Source: Acidobacterium sp049965615 (lineage in GTDB: Bacteria > Acidobacteriota > Terriglobia > Terriglobales > Acidobacteriaceae). Taken from it: a stretch of 64,000 nt of DNA. The notes under the pieces are model-generated. The model was given only the letters and a program-made list of their open reading frames with translations, did no database searches and was not told the origin of the DNA. Positions 57,651-64,000 of the stretch are shown here, in pieces; the stretch's first letter is position 1, and each line of letters starts with the position of its first letter. The stretch spans positions 1 through 64,000 of the forward strand of contig JBMFWD010000009.1 of the NCBI GenBank assembly GCA_049965615.1, written 5' to 3'. Both the position numbers and the translations under genes were made by a program.

Positions 57651-58526
57651 GTGAACGGATTATTGGTGATCGACAAGCCGGGCGGGATGACGTCGCATGA
57701 CGTGGTGGCGCGGGTGCGGCGCGCGACGGGTGAGAAATCGATTGGACATTTAGGGACGCTGGACCCGATGGCGACGGGAGTATTGCCGTTGCTGCTGGGG
57801 AAGTTTACGCGGCTGGCGCAGTACTTTGGCGCGATGGAGAAGGCGTATACGGGGACGATTCGGTTTGGGTTTGCGACCGAAACGTATGACGCTGAGGGTA
57901 AGCCGGAGGGTGAGGCGAAGCCGTTGACGCTGGAGCTTGCCGAGCTGAGAAAACTGGCCGAGCGGTTTGAGGGCGAGATCGAGCAGATGCCTCCGGCTTA
58001 TTCGGCGAAGAAGATTGATGGAAAGCCGGCGTACCAGCAGGCGCGGGCGGGCGAGACGCCGAAGCTGAAGGCTGTTCCGGTAACGGTGCATGAGTTTGCG
58101 CTGGAGGATTTGCGTAGGGATTGCGCGGCGTTCCGGATGCGGATTTCGGCAGGCGGGTATGTGCGGTCCGTAGCGCATGAGCTGGGGCAGTTGGCGGGCT
58201 GCGGCGCGCACCTGGCGAGCTTGCGGCGGACTGCGGTGGCGAAGTTGACGCTGGCCGATGCGATGACTCTGGAGCAAGTGGAGGCGCTGGCGGCAGCGGG
58301 GGATTTGGAAGAGCGCATGCCGCATCCGCGCGAGATTTTGACCGAGCTGCCGGCGGTGACGGCGGATGCTAAGAGCGCGGGGCGATTGCGGAACGGGATG
58401 CAAGTAAATCTGCCGGATTTTTCGCAGGCTCCGCTGGTGCGGATTTTTGAGGGACAGCGCGAGCTGATTGCGATTGGGCGGCGGGTGGCGGGAACGCTGT
58501 TCCAGCCAGTTGCGGTGATTGGATGA
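57651..58526 (+). CDS. truB: tRNA pseudouridine-55 synthase
   Basis: Enzyme of 291 residues that makes pseudouridine 55 in the tRNA T-arm. The catalytic Asp38 is in HLGTLDPMATGVLP. The N-terminus MNGLLVIDKPGGMTSHDVV at GTG 57651 is the usual TruB start. TATAGT (57638-57643) ends seven bases before it, suggesting a leaderless transcript; GTG 57588 with ggag upstream is the alternative start. The C-terminal domain (about 225-291) is PUA-like. The gene is convergent with the tesA-like gene, five bases apart. Confidence 0.92.
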   Translation: MNGLLVIDKPGGMTSHDVVARVRRATGEKSIGHLGTLDPMATGVLPLLLGKFTRLAQYFGAMEKAYTGTIRFGFATETYDAEGKPEGEAKPLTLELAELRKLAERFEGEIEQMPPAYSAKKIDGKPAYQQARAGETPKLKAVPVTVHEFALEDLRRDCAAFRMRISAGGYVRSVAHELGQLAGCGAHLASLRRTAVAKLTLADAMTLEQVEALAAAGDLEERMPHPREILTELPAVTADAKSAGRLRNGMQVNLPDFSQAPLVRIFEGQRELIAIGRRVAGTLFQPVAVIG

Positions 58527-58531
58527 GCGTC

Positions 58532-59158
58532 TTACTTGCGCAGCAGGGGCAGGAGCAGCGGCAGGAAGGCTTTGGCAAGGAGCCTGGAGCCTTTTGCGGT
58601 GGGGTGAATGCCGTCGGACTGGATGGCTCCGGGCACGGTGTAGATGTGCGCGTAGAGCATGGGCAGCAGCGGGACGTGGTAGCGCGCGGCGACCTGATGG
58701 TACATGAGATCGAACTGATGAATGTAGGCTTCGCCATAGTTGGGCGGAAGCGTGATGCCGGCGAGGACGACTTTGGCGTGCGCGGCGAGCAGGCGCGAGA
58801 CGATGACTTCAAGATTGCGTTTGGTGACTGCGAGCGGAAGGCCACGGAGCCCGTCGTTGCCGCCGAATTCGACGACGACGACGGCGGGGTGCATGGCGAG
58901 GATAAGCGGGAGGCGGTCGACGCCGTCCTTGGTGGTGTTGCCGCTGACGCCGGCGTTGATGACGCGGTAGTGGTAGCCGCGGGTGTTGAGGTCGTGCTGG
59001 AGCGCGGCGGGCCAGGCCTGGCTGGGGATGAGGCCGTGGCCAGCGGTGATGCTGTCTCCATAGCAAACGATGACGGGCCGTTTGGCGGCGTGCGCGGGGA
59101 ATGGAACGAGGGCGGCCACGAGGACCAGAAGCAGTATGAGGGGGACGCGGCGGTTCAC
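58532..59158 (-). CDS. tesA: GDSL/SGNH lysophospholipase-thioesterase (TesA type)
   Basis: Secreted hydrolase of 208 residues. Signal peptide is about 1-24; block I is YGDSITAG with Ser36 nucleophile, block III is EFGGNDGLRG, block V is DGIHPTAKG with the Asp-His pair. TesA-type enzymes hydrolyse acyl-thioesters and lysophospholipids in the periplasm. It is divergent from ybbA-ybbP, exactly as tesA is in E. coli, which supports the name. Confidence 0.88.
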   Translation of the reverse strand: MNRRVPLILLLVLVAALVPFPAHAAKRPVIVCYGDSITAGHGLIPSQAWPAALQHDLNTRGYHYRVINAGVSGNTTKDGVDRLPLILAMHPAVVVVEFGGNDGLRGLPLAVTKRNLEVIVSRLLAAHAKVVLAGITLPPNYGEAYIHQFDLMYHQVAARYHVPLLPMLYAHIYTVPGAIQSDGIHPTAKGSRLLAKAFLPLLLPLLRK

Positions 59159-59197
59159 ATCTAGAGTTTAGCAACGGGTGAGGCGCGGAGAGACGGG

Positions 59198-59884
59198 ATG
59201 ATTGAAGTCAAGGGACTGAAGAAGAGCATTCGCAACGGGACGCGCACGGTGGAGATTTTGCGTGGGATTGACTTTGTGATTCCGCAGGGGCAGTTTGTGG
59301 CGATCATGGGGGCCTCTGGCAGCGGGAAGAGCACGCTGCTGGGGCTGCTGGCGGGGCTGGATACTCCGACGGAAGGCGATGTGCTGCTGGATGGGGTTTC
59401 GATTGCGAACCTGGAAGAAGATGCACTGGCCGAGGTGCGCGGGCGGAAGATTGGATTTGTGTTTCAGTCGTACCAGCTGATTCCGATGCTGACGGCGCTG
59501 GAGAATGTGCTGCTGCCCTATGAGTTAAATGCGACGGGGGATGGGCGCAAGAAGGCGATGGGGTTGCTGGAGGCGGTGGGGCTAGGTGACCGGATGGAGC
59601 ATTATCCGGTGCAGCTTTCTGGCGGGGAGCAGCAGCGGGTGGCGCTGGCGCGGGCATTTGTGATGGATCCGCCGATTGTGCTGGCCGATGAGCCGACGGG
59701 AAACCTGGACTCAGTGAATGGGAAGCATGTGATGGATCTGCTGACCGGGCGGCAGCGCGGTGAGGGCACGACGCTGGTGATGGTGACACATGATCCGCAG
59801 ATTGCGGCGCTCGCGGACAGGCAGATTCATTTGCGAGATGGGCTGGTGATTGCGGACCAGTGTCGCAGTGAGGCGGCGGAATGA
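59198..59884 (+). CDS. ybbA: ABC transporter ATPase, YbbA/LolD type
   Basis: ATPase of 228 residues: Walker A GASGSGKS (38-45), Q-loop VFQSYQLIP, signature LSGGEQQR (about 140-147), Walker B VLADEPTGNLD, H-loop MVTHDP. It belongs to the MacB/LolD/FtsE class that pairs with FtsX-like permeases. Its stop overlaps the start of the permease gene (ATGA at 59881-59884). With the divergent tesA-like gene this reproduces the E. coli tesA-ybbA-ybbP arrangement. Confidence 0.88.
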   Translation: MIEVKGLKKSIRNGTRTVEILRGIDFVIPQGQFVAIMGASGSGKSTLLGLLAGLDTPTEGDVLLDGVSIANLEEDALAEVRGRKIGFVFQSYQLIPMLTALENVLLPYELNATGDGRKKAMGLLEAVGLGDRMEHYPVQLSGGEQQRVALARAFVMDPPIVLADEPTGNLDSVNGKHVMDLLTGRQRGEGTTLVMVTHDPQIAALADRQIHLRDGLVIADQCRSEAAE

Positions 59885-62448
59885 AGCCGACGGTGCGATG
59901 GAGCACGGCGCTGCGGATTGCGTGGCGGGAGCTGCAGGCTTCGCGGGCGAAGTTTCTATTTGTAATTTTTGCAGTTGCAATTGGGGTGGGCGCGCTGACG
60001 GGCGTGCGAGGCTTCAGTCAGTCGTTCCAGAAGGCGCTGCTGGGGCGGGCGCGCTCGCTGATGGCGGCGGACCTGCAGGCGCGGATGTTCCACCAGGCGA
60101 CGCCGGAGCAGGTGAAGGCGATGGACGCGCTAGCGCAGAACGGCGTCGAGCGGACGCAGATTACGCAGACGGTTTCGATGGCGACGCTGGCGGGGGCGAA
60201 TCCGATGGAGGCGACGCCGGTGCTGGTTGCGCTGAAGGCGGTGAATCCGGCGAAGTACCCGTTTTACGGGAAGCTGGAGTTGAAGCCAGACGAGCCTGAG
60301 CAGAAACTGCTGACGGACAAGACTGTGCTGGTGGATGACAATCTGCTGGTACGTCTGCGGGCGAAGGTGGGCGATGCGCTGGTGGTGGGCGGGCAGACGT
60401 TCCGGATTGCGGGTGAGATTGTGAGCGAGCCGGACCGGCTGACGGCGGGGATGAGCATTGGTCCGCGGGTGATGATGACGCGGGCGGCGCTGCAGTCGAC
60501 GGGGCTGGTGCGGCCGGGGAGCCAGGCGGGGCAGCGGTATTTGTTCAAGCTGCCGCAGGGCGGCGATGTGGCGGCGATGAAGGCGCGGCTGAAGAAGATA
60601 TTGCCGGATGCGCAGGTGACGGATTTTCGGGAGGCGAATCCGGCGCTGACGCGAGGGCTGGAGCACGCGACGGGGCTGCTGAGTTTGATTTGCCTGGTGG
60701 CGATGGTGCTGGGCGCGATTGGAGTGGGGATGGCGATGCGGGCGCATCTGCAGCAGCGGATTGAAGTGCTTGCGGTAATGAAGTCGCTGGGAGCGCAGTC
60801 GCGGGATTTATTGCGCATTTATTTGTTACAAACTGTGTTGCTGGGTGTGGCGGGGGCTTTGCTGGGGATTTTTCTGGGCGTGGGGGTGGAGTTTGCCCTG
60901 CCGGCGATGCTGGGCAAGCTGCTGCCGCTGCAGCCGGTGCTGACGCTGCCGGTGGGTCCGGTGCTGGCCGCGCTGGGGACGGGGATTTTGACGACGGTGC
61001 TGTTTTGCCTGCCGCCGCTGCTGGATGTGCGGAAGATTCGTCCGGTGGTGGTGCTGCGGCGGACGGTGAGCCAGGGCGAGCCGGGCAAGGGTTGGAAAAA
61101 TTGGGTGTTGGAACACCGGTTGCAGATGGCAAGCATTGTGGTGATCCTGGTGGGACTGGGCGGGATTGCGGCGGGGCTTGCGGATTCGGTGATGGTGGGC
61201 AAGTGGTTCACGATTTGCCTGGCGTCGCTGCTGGTGGTGATGCTGGGGCTGACGGCTGGGCTGCTGCGTGTGTTGCGGTGGTTTTTGAAGAAGACGCGGC
61301 TCGGGCTGCCTTCGACACTGCGGCATGGGCTGGCGAATCTGTATCGGCCGGGGAACCAGTCGGCGGCGGTGCTGGCGGCGCTAGGCGCGGGCGTGATGCT
61401 GATTTTGAGCGTGTTTTTGATGCAGGGCTCGATTGTGGCGTCGCTGCGCGCGGACGCTCCGCCGAGCGCGCCGAATGTATTTTTTGTGGACATCAGCAAT
61501 GACGAGTTGCAGGGCGTGAAGCAACTGGTGGAGGCGCAGAAGGGTATCCACGGCAAGATGGAAGCGGTGCCGATTGTGCAGGGGCACATTGCGGAAGTGA
61601 ACGGAGTGACGGCGGCGGAGATGGAGAAGAACAAGAAGTATCCGCGCTACCTGTTTCACGACCGCTCGTTTACGTGGATGACGAAGGTGCCGCCCGACAC
61701 GAAGATCAGCGAAGGCAAGTGGTGGACGAGCGACGACGCGAAGGGCGTGGCGCTGGTGGACTGGGTGGCGAAGGATTTGAAGGTGAAGCCGGGCGCGAAG
61801 ATTACGTTTGACCTGGGTGGGACGGAGATTGCGACGAAGGTGGTGGCGGTGTTTACGCCGAAGGGGCAAAGGTCCTTTGCGAGGGCGGACTTTATGATGC
61901 CGCCGGGTATGCTGAAGCAGTACACGACGATCTGGTATGGCGATGCGCACGTGAGGCCGGATGCGATTCCGGAGATGGAGCGGGCGGTGTTCTCGAAGTA
62001 TCCGACGGTGACGGTGGTGAACGTTGCGGACATTATGGATACGATCAGCAAGCTGGTGAACCAGATCACGGTGGTGATTCATTTTCTGGCTGGGTTCTCG
62101 ATTTTGTCGGGGCTGATTATTCTGGCTTCGAGCGTGGCGAGCACGCGCTTTAGAAGAATCAGGGAAGTGGTGGTACTGAAGACGCTGGGCGCGCAGCGGC
62201 GGAGGATTGCGGCGGTATTCAGCATTGAGTTTACAGTGCTGGGATTGCTGGCGGGCGCGGTGGGGGCGGTGTTTGCAAATGTGCTCTCTCGCGTGCTGCT
62301 GCACCGCATGCATGTGCCGTTTGCGGCGGACTATGCGGGGTCTGCGATTGCGGTGGTGGCTGCGGCGGCGCTGGCGGTGGTGACGGGATGGGTGGCGAGC
62401 TACCGGATCCTTGGACAGCGGCCGCTGGAAGTGCTGCGCGAGGAGTAG
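59881..62448 (+). CDS. ybbP: FtsX-like ABC permease, YbbP type
   Basis: Membrane protein of 855 residues with about ten helices: one near 20-40, clusters near 260-420, 490-510 and 740-850, and two large periplasmic domains between. Two FtsX domains are present (about 255-400 and 730-850; IREVVVLKTLGAQRRRIAAVFSIEF is the conserved cytoplasmic loop of the second). It is predicted to work with YbbA in lipid or lipoprotein extraction, or in delivery of a substrate to the TesA-like hydrolase. Substrate unknown. Confidence 0.87.
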   Translation: MKPTVRWSTALRIAWRELQASRAKFLFVIFAVAIGVGALTGVRGFSQSFQKALLGRARSLMAADLQARMFHQATPEQVKAMDALAQNGVERTQITQTVSMATLAGANPMEATPVLVALKAVNPAKYPFYGKLELKPDEPEQKLLTDKTVLVDDNLLVRLRAKVGDALVVGGQTFRIAGEIVSEPDRLTAGMSIGPRVMMTRAALQSTGLVRPGSQAGQRYLFKLPQGGDVAAMKARLKKILPDAQVTDFREANPALTRGLEHATGLLSLICLVAMVLGAIGVGMAMRAHLQQRIEVLAVMKSLGAQSRDLLRIYLLQTVLLGVAGALLGIFLGVGVEFALPAMLGKLLPLQPVLTLPVGPVLAALGTGILTTVLFCLPPLLDVRKIRPVVVLRRTVSQGEPGKGWKNWVLEHRLQMASIVVILVGLGGIAAGLADSVMVGKWFTICLASLLVVMLGLTAGLLRVLRWFLKKTRLGLPSTLRHGLANLYRPGNQSAAVLAALGAGVMLILSVFLMQGSIVASLRADAPPSAPNVFFVDISNDELQGVKQLVEAQKGIHGKMEAVPIVQGHIAEVNGVTAAEMEKNKKYPRYLFHDRSFTWMTKVPPDTKISEGKWWTSDDAKGVALVDWVAKDLKVKPGAKITFDLGGTEIATKVVAVFTPKGQRSFARADFMMPPGMLKQYTTIWYGDAHVRPDAIPEMERAVFSKYPTVTVVNVADIMDTISKLVNQITVVIHFLAGFSILSGLIILASSVASTRFRRIREVVVLKTLGAQRRRIAAVFSIEFTVLGLLAGAVGAVFANVLSRVLLHRMHVPFAADYAGSAIAVVAAAALAVVTGWVASYRILGQRPLEVLREE

Positions 62449-62544
62449 ACGGACAGAGTTCCGGATGAAGTTGTATGGTGGTGGTGCATGAATTTGAGGG
62501 GTCGGATGTGATATCGATCCCATGGGTAGATTGGAGAGGCCGGA

Positions 62545-64000
62545 ATGTTGAAGCGGGTATGGAGTGTGTGCGGCTGGAGTGTGCTGCTGGGGATGGCGTT
62601 GACGGCGGGGAGTGCGATGGGGCTGACGGGACAGTATGAGTTCAGAAATGATCTGATGCCGGAGCCTGCGCATTTGCAGGTGGGTGAAGGGCATTTGCTG
62701 GTGCAGCCGGGGATGACGGCGACGGTGGCGAAGTTTGATAACGCGCGGCTGGACGCAGCGATTCATCGTGCGATGGAGCACCTGAAGGAACAGACGGGCG
62801 TGATGGTTGCGACGAAGGCGGCGCATGGGGCGAGCGCGGACTCGGCGATTGTGGTGAGCGTGGATGGGCCGGGCGAGGCTGTACAGGGTGTCCACGAAAA
62901 CGAGAGCTATCAACTGGATGTGACGGGGCAGGGGATTCATCTGCATGCGGCGACGGTGGTGGGCGCGATGCGCGGGCTGGAGACGCTGCTGCAACTGGTG
63001 CAGAACGATGGGACGCAGTATTTTTTTCCGGCGGTGCGGATTGAGGACCAGCCGCTCTATCCGTGGCGTGGGTTGATGCTGGATTGCAGCCGTCATTTTG
63101 TGCCGGTGCCGAAGATCCGGCAGATTATTCGTGGGATGGCGGCGGTGAAGCTGAACGTGCTGCACTGGCATTTGAGCGATGACCAGGGCTTCCGGATGCA
63201 GAGCAAGGTGTTTCCTCTGCTGACGAAGATGGGATCGAACGGGGAGTTTTATACGCAGGGCGAGGCACGGGAGATTGTGGCGTATGCGCGCGCGCGGGGA
63301 ATTCGCGTGGTGCCGGAGTTTGACATGCCGGGGCACACGAGTTCGTGGATGGTGGGATACCCCGAGCTAGCGAGCGCGAAGGGACCGTTTCACATTCAGG
63401 ACCGGTTTGGGGTGTTTGATCCGGTGATGGATCCGACGCGGGCGAGCACGTATCGCTTTCTGGACCAGTTTATCGGCGAGATGGTGACGATCTTTCCGGA
63501 TGCGTATTTTCATATTGGCGGGGATGAGAACAATGGCGTGGAATGGCGGCATAATGCGCGGATCCAGGCGTTTATGCGAGCGCACCATTTGAAGGGTACG
63601 TCGGGGTTGCAGGCGTACTTCAATCGCCGGGTGTTGAAGATTCTGACGAAGTACCACAAGCGGATGATTGGGTGGGACGAGGTGCTTACGCCGGGTTTGC
63701 CGGAGAGTGTGACGATTCAGAGCTGGCGCGGTTACAAATCACTGGCGAAGGCGGCGCGGGAGGGCCATGACGGAATTTTGTCGTCAGGATATTACCTGGA
63801 TCACATGTCGCCAGCGTCGGCGTATTACGCGGTGAACCCGATTCCGCCGGACAGCACGCTAACGGCGGTGCAGCGGAAGCACATTCTGGGCGGCGAAGCG
63901 TGCATGTGGAACGAGTACGTGGACGGGAAGACAATTGACTCGCGGATATGGCCGCGGGCGGCGGCGGTGGCCGAGCGGCTGTGGTCGCCGGAGAATGTGA
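62545..64000 (+). CDS. Secreted GH20 beta-N-acetylhexosaminidase (3' truncated by window edge)
   Basis: An open frame of at least 485 residues from ATG 62545 (ggagagg upstream) to the window end. Signal peptide is about 1-25; a GH20b-like N-domain spans about 40-165; the catalytic TIM barrel starts at PLYPWRGLMLDCSRHFVP. The Asp-Glu catalytic pair is in YFHIGGDEN (about 327-331), and HWHLSDDQGFRMQ and PEFDMPGHTSSW are the family motifs. It removes GlcNAc or GalNAc from chitin oligosaccharides or glycans in the periplasm. The frame is interrupted by neither stop nor shift. Confidence 0.92.
   Translation, partial: MLKRVWSVCGWSVLLGMALTAGSAMGLTGQYEFRNDLMPEPAHLQVGEGHLLVQPGMTATVAKFDNARLDAAIHRAMEHLKEQTGVMVATKAAHGASADSAIVVSVDGPGEAVQGVHENESYQLDVTGQGIHLHAATVVGAMRGLETLLQLVQNDGTQYFFPAVRIEDQPLYPWRGLMLDCSRHFVPVPKIRQIIRGMAAVKLNVLHWHLSDDQGFRMQSKVFPLLTKMGSNGEFYTQGEAREIVAYARARGIRVVPEFDMPGHTSSWMVGYPELASAKGPFHIQDRFGVFDPVMDPTRASTYRFLDQFIGEMVTIFPDAYFHIGGDENNGVEWRHNARIQAFMRAHHLKGTSGLQAYFNRRVLKILTKYHKRMIGWDEVLTPGLPESVTIQSWRGYKSLAKAAREGHDGILSSGYYLDHMSPASAYYAVNPIPPDSTLTAVQRKHILGGEACMWNEYVDGKTIDSRIWPRAAAVAERLWSPENV

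Noticed and set aside
61381..63336. 651-codon open frame on the minus strand opposite ybbP and the GH20 gene
   Set aside because: Arg/His/Gln/Pro-rich composition typical of antisense reading in GC-rich genes, no domain, and two well-supported genes occupy the plus strand.
1..64000. CRISPR arrays, rRNA genes, complete tRNA genes, prophage structural modules
   Set aside because: No regularly spaced repeat-spacer series, rRNA-like sequence or cloverleaf was seen by eye; the direct repeats found are too few and uneven for CRISPR.

Overview
The window looks like chromosome of an acidobacterium (Acidobacteriota, most likely class Terriglobia). The grounds are the high GC content, a very large TonB-dependent-receptor-like protein with an N-terminal carboxypeptidase-regulatory domain, hopanoid gene hpnJ, and a type II secretion secretin with tandem GspG-type pseudopilins. 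Naming a genus would be guesswork.

Layout. (1) 1-3.35 kb is a mobile or acquired block: the 3' part of an IS21-type istB with IS21-style terminal repeats, an IS630-type transposase, an AT-rich stretch with a broken tRNA-Gly 5' half and a second tRNA-like remnant, and an orphan ParA-like ATPase with its own terminator. (2) 3.4-7.6 kb: a hairpin-rich interspersed repeat, a DsbA-like/VKOR disulfide pair, a FetAB-type ABC transporter and TPM + LemA proteins. (3) 7.7-15.6 kb: serS, two envelope proteins, a GT39-type membrane glycosyltransferase, a 1170-residue GH18-like/deacetylase/GT2 fusion, and a small ORF enclosed by two strong terminators. (4) 15.7-22.3 kb: glucose dehydrogenase-like SDR + GH15 glucoamylase, then a sulfur block of TSUP exporter + DUF1634 converging on a siroheme synthase N-domain protein + sulfite/nitrite reductase. 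The reductase is preceded by what appears to be a leaderless cysteine-rich leader peptide and a hairpin. (5) 22.3-31.4 kb: TonB-type receptor with a DUF5666 protein, an FHS sugar permease, hutH and a PLP decarboxylase. (6) 31.4-41.2 kb: two small EamA proteins, hpnJ, a TolC/TPR/adaptor efflux operon, queF, a GT2, a second copy of the hairpin repeat and smpB. (7) 41.4-51.6 kb: secretin with a C-terminal cohesin-like domain, two pseudopilins, a urocanase-like orphan, engB, a Dph6-like ATPase, a 3-hydroxyacyl-CoA dehydrogenase, pepA, a PstS lipoprotein and a Bax-inhibitor-like protein. (8) 52-64 kb: a 26-residue membrane peptide, aqpZ, PfpI, TlpA, GT2, two tandem PTPS genes + folE, truB, tesA divergent from ybbA-ybbP, and a GH20 hexosaminidase running off the end.

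How the genes fit together. DsbA-like + VKOR should form a periplasmic disulfide-forming pair. GH15 releases glucose that the neighbouring SDR could oxidise. Siroheme synthesis is translationally coupled to the siroheme reductase, and sulfite export lies opposite, so the block balances sulfite reduction and efflux. folE and two PTPS-I-type enzymes make a tetrahydropterin route.

The most promising unusual element is the Cys-rich leader (22122-22190) with bracketing complementary arms and a downstream hairpin ahead of the sulfite reductase gene. Other signals without a ready label are the paired multi-hairpin repeat, a 17-bp perfect inverted repeat over the TSUP promoter, and a recurrent -10/start-codon geometry that suggests leaderless transcripts. 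No CRISPR array, complete tRNA, rRNA or recognisable transcription factor gene was seen.
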